A program made the translations under genes and the position numbers. DNA of 64,000 bases from Davidsoniella eucalypti (Eukaryota; Ascomycota; Sordariomycetes; Microascales; Ceratocystidaceae): assembly GCA_004009845.1 (NCBI GenBank), contig RMBW01000117.1:36917-100916 (forward strand), written 5' to 3'. Under the pieces are notes generated by a model that had not been told where the DNA came from, did not search any database, and was given only the letters and a program-made list of their open reading frames with translations. Shown here one piece after another: positions 47,568 through 58,693 of the stretch. Position 1 is the first letter of the stretch. Every line of letters begins with the position of its first letter.

Positions 47568-50359
47568 GGCCTTCAAAATTGTCGGGGCATGTCATGTCGT
47601 TATGATCACTAATACTTTCTCTTTTCTGGCTCGTTTCTATTCTTGTTTGTTACATATATCGATACCGCATCTTAGATCATCTGGTCAAGCATACACATAA
47701 CTGCATATTTGGTGGGAATATATCTGCTTTCTTTCTTGTATACATATGCATAAATATATATTGAACTTGATCATTTTGCTGTTGCATGAATGAACGTTTG
47801 AACGTTGTTTTCGCAATGACTCTAGTTAACTACAAATATGAAGGCATGCATTAGGGTTTGGGTTTACACCGCTTATTTCTTTTCGTTTTTGGGTAGGCTC
47901 ATATATATGTATTAGCGGTCTAGGAACGGAATTTTAAGACACGGGATGGAAACTTAGATAAACTTTGTTCTGCATACATGATTCAACTAAAAGACTGTAT
48001 GACATAGAATGGCCTAAATAATGTATCAAGAGGAGCAAAAACATCAAAAATAGTCTCCGTAATGCGTTGGAATGTATATGTCTCATGGCCTTATGTAGGG
48101 CAACACGGGGAGATGGACAGCCATCCAAGAAGGAAAACACAAGCCGTGATGGTAGAAGTGGATTTCAAGTAAAGCCGGAGCCTTTTGAATGTGCTGCCGG
48201 CGGTTGAGTTGGATTAGACAGCGTTGACAAAGACACTAGCTTGGACGGAAAGCGAGAGAGAAATTTCTTGGTAACAATCAAGTAAGCAAGCTTACTCGGC
48301 CTTGGAGAGAAAAATGGCATTGATTACTTGAGCCTGACAAACATAAACAAAAGAGAAGGGCGGGGAAAGAAAAACAGCCTAGCTCCAAGGCCCCAGGCAT
48401 ATCTTTGAAGCTTAAAGAGGATAAAGAAAGATACCCCTGGAGTCTATGTAATTCCCTCTCTCTTCCTACTAGCTATAGCTGTACTAACATGTCGATACGT
48501 AGCACTGGCGTCAGACGTAGCATAGTCTTGCAGTTGTATACTAGCAATTTATAAATTTCTTAGACCGTTCCATCGTTTCGTGACCAAGTTGTCAGGCGAT
48601 GTTTTCCACAACTAAAACAATGTATTGGATGACAGGGAGACTCGATTCGGCAGGCATGGGCCGACACACAACAGTCATGTTTATAAATCCAATATATAAA
48701 CCCAACTTACTTGACAGCTGTAATACTTACATACGTAGCTGTGTATGGAATGGCTTCTCTCTGGTAGACCGCGCGCGGTACATTTCCTAATGCAGGCTAG
48801 CTGCTGGCTGTAGCCGCGCGTGGCAAAGCTATATCTGAGATCCGATTGCCTTTGCCTCAGACTAATGGTGAAGGCTAGGCTACACCTATCCAAGTATACG
48901 TTGCAAAGCAATATTGAAGCTATCAGATTTGCCAGCCCGATTTTAGACACGAAGAGAGCAGTTGGGTGTCTTTTCGTAGCTTCTATACAACTACAGCTAT
49001 GTGTCGGTATAATATGTGTATGTAGGTTAAATGCTTGGCTTGGCTTGGATTACGATGTGATTGTTGATGATTGATAATGGAGGGGCGTATGCTTATATAT
49101 CGTAGCTCCCATCGTCATCCCCACATCCGAGCCCGGCAGCATAGTTGTAAAGCAACGGAACTTGTTAGTACATATCTGTATACAGATACACACCAGCCTC
49201 CCCTCATCCTGCTCACATAGACAGCCTCACGAAGAAGCAGCCGGTAGAAGTGGAAGCTAGGAAATGCGACCCGATGGACCCATAGCCAAAGCTACATATA
49301 GGCAATGACACGAGTGGCTTTCCATGTCCTGGGCTTTCTAGGCTATTTGGTCGAGGAGTCGTTATTCGGTGTTTATCATTGATTTATTGGGTTGGTAAGA
49401 ATTACCAAAGCAAAAAAAAAAAAAAAAAACACGGTTCGTCAGCACTTATTCAGCACTGAGATGCCCAAAGATCCTCGATAGCTCCCCCCCGGCTTAGAGA
49501 GGCCGTAGTTGCACTCGATATACATGTAAAACCAAACGAGCAAAGTGATTTTGAAGAGAGTTGTCATTCTCTGCAAGGAGATCCGTGAAATAGACTTGGG
49601 CTATATTTGTACAATACATGCCAATGACAGGTTTTTTTTTTTTTTTTATACAGGGAGAAGAAGTTTGCCAGAGAAGCCTCATAAGCCGGCAGATCGAGCT
49701 GACTGGAATCAATGAGGGGAGACATCCGGAACAGTCGAAGCCACCTGTGAAGAAACCGCCAGTCCAGCGATGAGACCGTTGATCTTTAGGCGTTGTGTAC
49801 ATTATTTTTTTATTTTTTTATTTTTTATTTTTTTTACAATGCTTCTGTTCCCTTCTCTCAGCTTCGCATAATCTTTATTTTGGTTAGCAGCTGTGATTGG
49901 CAATGGCTGACAGACGGATGACGAAAACTTAGAACGCAAACATTTGAGCTAGGTTCAGGGCCCACAACGACCTAGACCACTAACACGACAACTAGCTAGT
50001 ACAGCTGCAGGTTTGATAGCAGGCCAAGTACTCCTCCCTGGCTTAATGTCTAGGCTGGGCTCCTCAAGGTGCCATCATCCATTATTTGCTTCATACACCC
50101 CATACGCCCCTCCTCCACTCCAACCCGCTTGCTAACTGGGCTTTCATGTAACGTTCTGAGGACTATTCATACGCCGCTGCTAGCTATGAGCCATACATAG
50201 CTCGGCCCAGCCCATTGCATCCAAGGCGGCCGATATGGAAAACGGCCGTAGGGCTCTTTGTATAAAGAGAAGAGCTTTCCTCCCCATCTAGGCCGACACT
50301 GTTCTGGGTTTTATCTCTACCTCCTCTCATCTCTAATCTCTTTCTATCAACCCGCCAAA
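47568..50359. other. gene-free stretch
   Basis: About 2.8 kb, AT-rich. Has A and T homopolymers (49404-49421, 49631-49646, and interrupted T runs at 49805-49836). A TATA-like TATAAAG at 50261-50267 lies about 95 bp before the next start codon. No gene or small RNA recognised. Confidence 0.4.
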
Positions 50360-51183
50360 ATGACCAAGATCGCTATTGTCTACGTGAGTCCTAGCCTCGA
50401 TTTCCTTCCAGTCCTTCTTAGCTATTGTTTAGGCTTTGGTGCTGGCGTTACCTAGCTATAGCTCCGACTAGGCGACAGCCTTTGTCCTCTTGTTGCTATT
50501 TGCTCCGACGTCACACCAATGGATGGCTAGTCCAGCTGTCTAGCTTCTGCAAGTAATGGAAACTCCATGACTAACCTGTGCTCTCCTGCTCTTAGTACTC
50601 CATGTACGGCCACATAGGCAAGCTGGCCGCTGCCGAGAAGAAGGGTGCCGAGAAGGCTGGCATCACCGTCGACATCTTCCAGATCCCCGAGACCCTGTCC
50701 GAGGAGGTTCTAGGCAAGATGTACGCCGGCCCCAAAGATACCTCCATCCCCGTCCTGTCCGACCCCAAGACCCTTGAGGAGTACGATGGCTTCCTGTTCG
50801 GTATCCCCACCCGCTTCGGAAACTTCCCCGCCCAGTGGAAGACCTTTATTGACCGCACCGGTGGTCAATGGGCTTCCGGTGCCCTTGCCGGCAAGTTCGC
50901 CGGTGTCTTCGTTTCCACTGCCGGCCAGGGTGGCGGCCAGGAGACCACTGCCATCAACGCTCTGTCGACCCTGACCCACCACGGCATGATCTACGTGCCT
51001 CTGGGCTACGCCAAGGCCTTTGGCCAGCTGACATCGCTGACCGAGGTTCACGGTGGTTCCCCCTGGGGTGCCGGTACCTTCGCCTCGTCCGACGGTTCCC
51101 GCCAGCCCACTGCTCTGGAGCTCGAGATCGCCGAGATCCAGGGCGAGTCATTCGCCTCTACTGTTGCTAAGCACTATGGTTGA
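50360..51183 (+). CDS. flavodoxin-like NAD(P)H:quinone oxidoreductase (WrbA/Pst2/Ycp4 type)
   Basis: FMN enzyme that reduces quinones by two electrons, part of oxidative-stress defence. Exons 50360-50383 and 50596-51183 (212-nt intron) give 203 residues: MTKIAIVYYSMYGHIGKLA forms the flavodoxin phosphate loop, followed by IPTRFGNFPAQWKTFID, STAGQGGGQETTA and GGSPWGAGTFASSDGSRQP, all WrbA hallmarks. The stop is TGA followed by CTG. The frame continues open for 56 more codons to TAA at 51352-51354; the extension starts LYGSKNKAE, is Ala/Pro/Lys-rich, contains GPCGLPKKCEIM at its end, and keeps the G/C-rich codon style of the gene. Cys-Glu-Ile-Met fits a CaaX prenylation box. A TATA-like box lies at 50261. 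The core is a complete enzyme without the tail. Confidence 0.92.
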
Positions 51184-51354
51184 CTGTATGGTAGCAAGAA
51201 CAAGGCTGAGGCTGCTCCGGCTGCCGCAGCTGCGTCTTCTTCCACCCCCGCTGCGCCTGTCAAGGAGTCCGTTCCCGAGAAGAAGGTGTCCCCGGACGCC
51301 GACGATGTCGAGACTGGCCCCTGCGGTCTCCCCAAGAAGTGCGAGATCATGTAA
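51184..51354 (+). other. in-frame C-terminal extension ending in a CaaX-like motif
   Basis: 56 codons after the TGA of the quinone reductase, in the same frame. Composition shifts to Ala/Pro/Ser/Lys/Glu as in flexible tails, and the final residues C-E-I-M match a farnesylation signal with a second Cys six residues upstream. The stop is enclosed by a repeated TATGGT (TATGGT-TGACTG-TATGGT, 51175-51192), so a 12-nt local duplication could have created it. Either the tail is made by stop-codon readthrough or it is a recently lost exon end. Confidence 0.6.
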
Positions 51355-52252
51355 GGAGCGGACGGACGTATGATACCATTGATTTTTTTCTCTTTCAAGC
51401 GCAACACAATAACAAAAAAAGGATTTAAACTTAATAAAACAACAATACAACTTTCATCAACGAACTATATCTCTCGATATCTCAATATGCTTTTGGTTCA
51501 TGTGATATGTTGAAAAGGCCACATGTTGAAATCTTGGCAAATTGTACAGGCGCTCGCTTTTTGTTTCCGGTGATTGTCTTGACTGACCTAGAAAATGGAC
51601 GAACTTTCCAATCAGCATGGCAGTTGTTTTCTTGCTTCTAAGCTGCTGCATTTTGCAATTGCTGCGTTTTGTGCGTCTCGTTTCAAAGCCTGCTGAATAA
51701 GCTATCAAGTCGAAACACCAAGAAAAAAAGCATCAATAAAGACCGTCAAAGCCTAAACAAAGAACTGGAAAGAACGATAATCTTCGTGTTCAAAGTACTG
51801 CTAGTTTAATAATCATCATGAACCTTATATTCTGTTGCCAAATTGGGGCTGGACAAGCAATAGAGTTTTGTGTAGTTCATCAATGGCGGCTAAGTTAAAG
51901 TTACCTTTTTGTTAGACATAAATAGCATCACGAGGCAACCCGAAACGCTGGGCATCGCAAAAAAAAAAGAAAAAAAAGAAAAAAAAAGAGCAGTCAGGCG
52001 ATCGCTAGCCAATCGAAGGAATGTTTGAGATCTAAAGGTCAGCAGCAAGCCCCAGGTGAGGAACCTAAAGGAAATGTATCAGATATATAAAATGTACTCG
52101 TAAGTCGCCTATCTTGAAGGTTTTTTCTTCGTCATCTTTTTGCTCTCCTCTAGGCTTGTCCTTTCTTTTTTTTTACGGCACTTTGACAGTTAGCTAAAGC
52201 CTTTGGCATCAATACACACTTTTTTTTTTTTTCTTTTTTTTTTTTTTCTACA
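51355..52252. other. intergenic region
   Basis: About 900 bp. Contains an A-rich run (51959-51987) and long pyrimidine tracts (52219-52247) immediately before the next start codon, likely its transcription start region. Confidence 0.4.
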
Positions 52253-53287
52253 ATGTTTGACAAAGCCGTTAATTGTAGCAATGCACCGGCCACTACACCA
52301 AGCGATTCTGGAATTGCTGGCTCTGGAGTACGTGATACCATGATAATTCCTCGATATTCCCAGCAGATCTCTTGTGATTACACAGCACAGTACACTAACT
52401 GTATATCTTACTCTTAGGTTCTTATATCTTTCATTATTACTGCGGGTATAGCTCTCATCCTTAGCGCGTCCATCATATTCTCGGAAATCAGGAAGAACCA
52501 ATCAAGTATCCGACGTAAACTATTGAGTAGTTATTCCGATCAGCAAATCTTCAATGGTATTGGCATTCAGACCGTTGGACTTGCCAAGATCAATTCCATC
52601 GTTCCCTACCACTTCTTCCTGATTTGGATGCTGTCACTGCTCTCTACGTCTGTACATATCGTCACTTTGCTTGCTTTGGTGCAGGATTTCCGACGAGACT
52701 GGGTCCTTAGATGGCTAAGAGGTGGCCTCATGTTGGTCAACCTTGTTCTTTCAAGTGTTTATGGCGTCTTTATGTTGCGAGTTGTTGAAAAAGATATGAC
52801 TAGCTCAACACTTCCCGTATCTTGTGTCACTGACATCGAAAAGACAACAACGGCATCTAACCTTGGAGTATCATATTTCGGCACTGTCGCAGTGATTGCA
52901 GTCAACTTCATTGTCTTCATCTTGGCTACATGGTATCTACATAACCGGAAACCCAGATTCTATCAAAGTGTGCAAATCGGAGGCTTGATCGGCATGGCTA
53001 TTAGTGCCATTGCAGCTGCCGTGAGGATCTTGTCGGCATCTCAAGCCTTCGGCACTCCATCTGTAGCTCTGGCAGATCAAGGGGAAAAGAATTGGAGCTT
53101 CGGCCAGGTACTCTCTATCATGGTGCTGATATTCCCCATCGTGTCATCTATCGAAATTGCTCGTGGCGAATTAAATGTGCCCCGATGCAAGATGCCTGAT
53201 GATGACGAGAGCGTTCCTATCAAGTCAAGTGCTGCGCCATTTGAATATCAATCTACGCCTTATATGAGATCGCGACATGGAAGTTAG
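52253..53287 (+). CDS. fungal multi-pass membrane protein, unknown function
   Basis: Exons 52253-52327 and 52418-53287, 314 residues. The short first exon encodes MFDKAVNCSNAPATTPSDSG, an extracellular-like stretch with one Cys; the 90-nt intron starts GTACGT and ends CTCTTAG. Six or seven hydrophobic helices follow: VLISFIITAGIALILSASII, VPYHFFLIWMLSLLSTSVHI, WLRGGLMLVNLVLSSVYGVF, YFGTVAVIAVNFIVFILATW, GLIGMAISAIAAAVRIL and VLSIMVLIFPIVSSIEIA. Between helices 1 and 2 lies LLSSYSDQQIFNGIGIQTVGLAK, a block common to a large fungal family of uncharacterised membrane proteins. The C-tail is short, hydrophilic and probably cytosolic. Convergent with the 53833 gene. Function unknown. Confidence 0.87.
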
Positions 53288-53613
53288 ACATTAAGTTAGG
53301 ATAGAAACTCCCTTATGACTTTACGCTCAATCTATCATGTTTTTTTTTACGACACTAGCATCATGTTGAAACTATAATATATTACTGCACACTGGCATGT
53401 GGGAGTGACCGCAGTCTATAGCATATGCCTAGCTCTCTTATGGACGCTGGGTTATCAAAATGTGAACCGTATTGATGATATTTCCCAGCAGAGCAATTGG
53501 CTTATAATGGCCAACATTAAAAATTGATTTGTCCATGAGGTAAGATATCAAAGTAGTATCATATCCAATGGACCATAATCAATGACAATAGTTCTAGCAC
53601 ACATGGAAGCCCC
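53288..53613. other. convergent intergenic region
   Basis: 326 bp, AT-rich; 3' flanks of the membrane-protein gene and of the minus-strand gene or its tail. Nothing else seen. Confidence 0.4.
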
Positions 53614-53832
53614 CTAGTACACAGAAGGCAAGGGGTACACGTTGAAGAAGATCTCATTGCTGTCCTTAATCTTCATTGTGAAGTGCTCTTGAGCCGCATC
53701 TTCAACGGGATTGGCCGCATTGACATCGTCTAAAACATGGACGGTCATCATGACCTTGTATAGAAAAGGAGCAAGGTAGTAGTGGGTGTAGCTCATATAC
53801 GAATAGCGTTGAACAAACATGCGGCGTGTAAA
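53614..53832 (-). other. coding-like tail after an in-frame TAG
   Basis: 73 codons continue in the frame of the neighbouring minus-strand gene after its TAG (53833-53835), ending TAG at 53614. The encoded sequence (MFVQRYSYMSYTHYYLAPFL, then VMMTVHVLDDVNAANPVEDA and more) has balanced composition and looks like protein. No splice site removes the stop. It may be a former C-terminus lost by a nonsense change, a readthrough extension, or chance. Confidence 0.4.
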
Positions 53833-55769
53833 CTAACGCGAACGTAGCATGTAGTTCAAGCGATCGATGAGAGGCTGGTCAGCCGGGCTGACGGCCATGA
53901 TAGTCCATGCTGATGGGAGAGACATAGCGACCATAGCTAGGTACTCTACCGTGCTAATCGAGTCAAGTTCGGGAGCTAATAAGATATCCGATCCAAGAAT
54001 CGTAGGGCCATGTTTCTGAACCGGCTCAAACTCGGCAAAGGTAGTAGGCAATGGAAGGAGCTTGATCAAGTAGTCGGAAAGAAGGGTGATGACCTCGTAA
54101 GTCCAATCAACTGAGTTCAAGAAATTCAGGACTTGTCTGATATTTGCTAGCTGTTTAGCGGTAGGCTCCTGTGTGACTGTTGAAGGAGAAAAATAAAGTT
54201 AGCCTCACGAACAAAGTCTCAAACGACCGATAGTAAACCACACCAACTCACCAATAGAGCCTTCAATAGGTTCGTAGATGTAATCGTACATCCTATCAAG
54301 TTTCTCACCCAACGAATCATAAGAGTCGATGACGTGAAGTCCTGGATAACGAGCTCTGATACAGGGACGTATCTGCAGGGAATGGTCTTTTCTGCAGCGG
54401 ACTAGTCGCCCCAAGGGCATTTTTCCAATGTCGGAAGAAGGCTCTTTTGCGACTTGAAGTTCAGCATCTTGTAGCTGAAATCCCGACACCTCAACTGAAC
54501 TCAGATCAGTGTCATTTGTGGTATTCGTGTCATCCGTTTCATCCTGATCGTCGACGGGAGCGTCAGCTTCCTCGCTGTCCTGAGGGGTCTAGGGCGGGTT
54601 AGCTTTTTCGACGTCTAATATCTTAGCAAGAGTAACAATAGACTTACACCGAAGATCTCGTCAGCTATGTCCAATTCGGTGGCCAAGAAGTCTGCAAACT
54701 CTTGATTGGTAAAGTTAAGGCTGGCTATGAGGTCAATATTATCCTCATCGAGTCCGCTTTCCTGTGCGTTATTTGAAACACCAGCCTCGTCCGTATCGTC
54801 TTGTTTACCAGGCTGGCCATCCGGCTCGGTCTCGTCATTCTGTGCCATCCCGGACAACGTCTTGTAGTGGTTTTGTTGAGTCACAGTACGTTGTTGATGA
54901 TTCTGTCTTGCCATCTTCATGTCCGGGGAATGATGGGATAGGTACATTAGCTAGGTACATTAGAACATCAATGAGTAGAAGATACTTACCAATAGTCGAG
55001 CTGCAACCATGGAACGCGGATCGGATAGGTTGTACCTTAACGAGAAGTCAATGTATGGCAGACGGTTTTGTTGATGGTTTTGCTGGTTATGGCGATGTAG
55101 AGCGTAACTCAGTAGATAATGCCGTCTGCTCTGTTTGTTTTGATGTTTAGGAGTGGAGATGCGTGTGTTGATCGCTGGAAAGAGTCGAGAGATCGGTGTG
55201 AAGCTTGGAACAGAATGTGCTCGTGGGTATTGCTCAAGCACGGCAGTAGAATGGCAGAGTTTGGTTGGGCAAATACTTCCGGCATTGGCAGCTGCGCTTT
55301 GCAAAATGTTGACAGCAAGGAAAGGGGAGGGGCTGATTTCATTTTCCTCCGTGGTGGAGGTTATTCGGAAGACTGATGCCTCCAGAGACGAATGGATGAT
55401 ACCAATCGAAAAATCATTTCTCTCAGGCGAACTCATGGAGCCAGAGCCAGAGAAGGGCTCAGATACAGCTTGACGAGATGATCTAGCATCCGAATGGAAA
55501 GGAGGTCCGACCGGAACAGCTTGGTCAAGATCCGAGCTACCCTCAAGACTAGCTTCAGAGAACTGCCGAAAAGCTTCGGTATCAAACCCATTGATATCAT
55601 CATTTCCTGGCGGAAGTGATGCGCTTTCATCACTTGAGAAAGGAAGCAAGTCCTTTTCATAGTTGTTGTGATAAAAACTAGTCTGATCAGTATTTATTTC
55701 GGGAAAGGCTGATACATTACGGTCAAGCTCATCGCCAAAGTCTACAGGCTTGGACGAAGAACGAGTCAT
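53833..55769 (-). CDS. four-exon acidic protein of unknown function
   Basis: Proposed exons on minus: 55769-54990, 54914-54648, 54588-54252 and 54176-53833; 575 residues. Introns of 75, 59 and 75 nt all have good donors (GTAAGT, GTAAGT, GTGAGT) and keep the frame. The first 350 residues are Ser/Asp/Asn-rich and probably disordered, with polar runs (HNQQNHQQN) and an acidic part (DETEPDGQPGKQDDTDEAG). The region from about residue 400 on seems folded: RLVRCRKDHSLQIRPCIRAR, HVIDSYDSLGEKLDRMYDY, FLNSVDWTYEVITLLSDYL and EYLAMVAMSLPSAWTIMAV. I do not recognise the family. The start could also be 55823. An in-frame coding-like tail follows the stop (53614-53832). The window gives no functional neighbour. 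Confidence 0.72.
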
Positions 55770-56510
55770 GACGGAGACTCTCAATTCGATAAGACGAGAT
55801 GGTTTCAAAGTGACGAGCGACATCCATCCAATGGATGGTAGATGAGATTGAAGGTTTGATGATGAACCCAAGACACCAAAGAAATAGAGAATAGGGTAGA
55901 ACAGAGGACAAGTTCTTTATTTTGAAAGAAATGACAAAATTGGCAAGTCATCATTGTAATTTTCTAGTTTGTGGGCTTACTGTAGAAGGCAATAGGTTAT
56001 ATGGGTTGAGAAAAGATCGTGAAGCATATATTACTAGCAGGTTACTGCCTACAAGGCAAATAACACTTCACAGCCCAAAACATGGATATTACCTTGTATC
56101 ATACATAGTTGGGCAACTATATATGGTTATATAAAGTTAAATATACTCTGTAGTAATTAATGTTTATAGCATTAGGACTCCATACCTTCGTATTTCCAAG
56201 GCCTATTGTCATGATTATGGTGTCTCCGGCCATTTTGCTTGTGTAGCACAAAGACATTTTGATAGAAAAAAGCGCTACCAATGTGGCTTACATCTAGACA
56301 AAATACATCTTATCTATACATAGACTGACATGAGCTCATATATAACATGGAGAATGGCGTCTCTATACGTCATGTTAGCATACGGAGACCTTAACTCCAA
56401 GGGTTTTAATACGCATTCGATATACGCTAGCTTCAATATGTCATAGATAGCTCAAAGTCCATCCATGCCAAATAAGCTTTGACGATGAGCAGCATCTATG
56501 GTACAACACT
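55770..56510. other. intergenic region
   Basis: About 740 bp of AT-rich sequence; the left edge is the promoter of the minus-strand gene. No gene supported. Confidence 0.4.
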
Positions 56511-56880
56511 CGGGGGGTACCTTTGAATTCAGTACCTCCCCCTCCGTCCAAGGACGAAATTTTCCCCTTCGTCGTGGGTTTTTAAGAGCGACCGGCACAT
56601 ATTCCCAATGCTGCTGTCCATTCTCGTTTTCTTTTTCGACCTTTGTCGTCTTCAATGCACCGAGCTGTGAGGCCTTGAGCCCGACCTTTTTCCCTCTCGA
56701 TGGACGTTCTCACCGACAATCCCATTTGCGATCGCCGGTCTCCCGAGCTACTACACCTCAAAGCTTAGGGAAACACACTCACACTCAACGGGCAATCTCT
56801 CTGAAGGTTCCGATTGCCCAACTCGCGGTTCGGGAATCTTTGCTTCTACCATCGCACCCGACTCGATTACGCCAAATTTT
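56511..56880 (+). repeat. SINE-like repeat, copy B
   Basis: Starts CGGGGGGTACCTTTGA and stays alignable with copy C (57962) to ATTACGCCAAATTTT, then diverges; the 3' third and tail are absent. Many substitutions relative to copy C suggest an older insertion. No clear target duplication. Confidence 0.65.
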
Positions 56881-57358
56881 ATGCTAGACCCCGTGAACCC
56901 CCACTCAAGGGCAGCCTCACAATTCAATATGACACTATGGTTAGCTGTCAGCTGAAATTGAGTGTGATTGGAGATTGAGGATCTTCGAACTGTCTAAGAT
57001 GCCAATTTAGATGAAATTGGTAGCAATTCCAAAGCTAAGTTCCTATTTATACTTAGCATGAATATATAGATCCTCCATTTACGCATTTTGAACGACAAAT
57101 GGCGATATTCGTCAAACATAAGTTGTCGTGGAGTTTGTATATGGCATGTTCAGTCGGTTTTATAGATTCTTGGGTTACGTAATGTTGGTGTTATGATACT
57201 ATGGTTGGTCGGATTTCATATCCTTCGGTTAGTTATAGGTATGTGTGCCCAGCGAAGGGGGTTCCTCAAATCACGATAAATTGTTATGCTGAAGTGTGAC
57301 AAATGTATATGTACAGATATGTTTGTTGATGCATACAACTATTGTACAGCTCAAGGTC
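56881..57358. other. spacer between retroposon copies
   Basis: AT-rich sequence of about 480 bp between copy B and the tRNA-derived SINE. No gene or repeat recognised. Confidence 0.4.
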
Positions 57359-57875
57359 GTGGTTGCTGCGGTTTTTTTTTTTTTTTTTTTTGATTCATTT
57401 TTATTAAGGTGGAAATGGAGCTCTTGATAGCTATGTAGCACCTCGGTATCCTAAGATACACAGCCCTGAACTAATACTAGTATACAATGTAAGGTGAATG
57501 ACAGCCTACTTCTCAACAGTGACAGGCCACTGAGATACAGAACATTTGTTATGGTTTCGTTATATGCTATTCCTGCGCATTTCAACTTCTAATCCTTTCC
57601 GGGAAAAACCACCTCATCGGGAACCTGCCTCAAAACCTCCGAGCATTTTGTAGCCCCTTGTACTATAAACCCTCTTAGAACAGTATGGTTACTACCTGGC
57701 ATCTACCTTCTGCAGAACTTCGTGAGTGGAGGGGCTGCCAAACCCTCAGACACACTACCATAAGCATAGGGTAGACTTCAGTAGTAGTTTTGCCCCAGCT
57801 GGATTCGAACCAACTATCTCTTTCGAGATCGACCAGGCGTATAACCACTACGCCATGGGGGTGGTTGCTGCGGTT
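57359..57875 (-). mobile_element. tRNA-derived SINE with perfect 15-bp target duplication
   Basis: Identical 15-bp direct repeats GTGGTTGCTGCGGTT at 57359-57373 and 57861-57875 bracket a 487-bp insert. On the minus strand it starts with a tRNA-like head: A box TGGCGTAGTGG and perfect B box GGTTCGAATCC. It then has about 400 bp of unrelated body and ends in a 20-residue A tract (T run 57372-57391 on plus). This is the full signature of a polymerase III-transcribed SINE moved by a partner LINE. The perfect duplication and clean A tail suggest recent activity. No partner LINE is present in the window. Confidence 0.88.
57791..57862 (-). other. tRNA-like head of the SINE (not a working tRNA)
   Basis: Exactly 72 nt, tRNA length. 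The D stem (GCGT/ACGC) and T stem (GTTGG/CCAGC with loop TTCGAAT) pair well, but the acceptor stem has two mismatches at its outer end and the anticodon stem cannot form; a four-base-loop hairpin ATCTC-GAAA-GAGAT sits there instead. It therefore serves as an internal promoter rather than a tRNA. The parent tRNA cannot be named. Confidence 0.75.
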
Positions 57876-57961
57876 GTTTTAGTAGGAAAAAAACGGAGCA
57901 CTTCAAGATACCAACTAGGAAGGAAAGGAATACAATACAACGAACCTTCCCTCCTACAACC

Positions 57962-58693
57962 CTCGGGGGGGTACCTTTGAGTTCGAGTACCTCCCCCTCC
58001 GTCCAAAGACGAATTTTTCCCCTTCGTCGTGGGTTTTAAGAGCGACCAGCACATATCCCCAATGCTGCTGTCCATTCTCGTTTTCTTTTTCGACACTTGT
58101 CGTCTTCGAAGCACCGTTTTGTGAGGCCTTGAGCCCGATTTCCCCTCTCGAGGGACGTTCTCACCAGCGACCGACCCCGCACCTTTTCGATCGTTGGTCT
58201 CCCGAGTCTATCCACTCACCTCAGGGAGCCACACTCACACACGGCGGGCAGCCTTTTGAAGGTTCCGGATGCCCGACCCCGCGGCGCGGGAATCTTGTCG
58301 CTGTTGCTTCATCCATAGCACCCGACTCGATTACGCCAAAATTTTCATTCTTACGGCCACGATCACCAGCCTCTTGGAGGCTCACTGAATAGTGGGGATG
58401 GTAGCTCCACTTAGGAGTTGGTTTTGTGGATCTGTCTTTTGGGGAATAGTTTTGTGGATGCACTGTTTTTCTTTTTTTTTTTTTTTTGTATTTGTTTTTG
58501 TTGCTCATAGTGGAGGTATGGACCACTAGTTCTTCGGGGCTAGGGGACGGTCTCGTCCCGCACATACAAAGCTATTGAGTTTGTCAAGCGGAAGACGTTA
58601 AATATCTGTCCGGTAACCAATCCGGCGTCGTATGATCTTAGTGATTTAGGTAGACGTTAAATATAATCAAATCAAATCAAATCAAATCAAACA
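57962..58693 (+). repeat. SINE-like repeat, copy C (longest copy)
   Basis: 732 bp. Head CTCGGGGGGGTACCTTTGAG shared with copies A and B; the 3' 165 bp (from ACTAGTTCTTCGGGG, about 58525) shared with copy A; tail of five or more AATCA units (58665-58691). A T-rich run at 58470-58487 lies inside. No polymerase III boxes were recognised, so it may be a short LINE 3' end or a non-tRNA SINE. It sits 86 bp from the tRNA-derived SINE, making this a local retroposon cluster. Confidence 0.75.

Noticed and set aside
51175..51192. A mini-intron removing the TGA in the quinone reductase
   Set aside because: The only GT...AG spans that would remove the stop are 11-20 nt, far below the shortest introns seen here.
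57791..57862. Functional tRNA gene on the minus strand
   Set aside because: D and T arms are good and the length is right, but the anticodon stem does not pair, position 33 is not T, and two acceptor pairs are missing; it is better explained as the head of a SINE with a target duplication.
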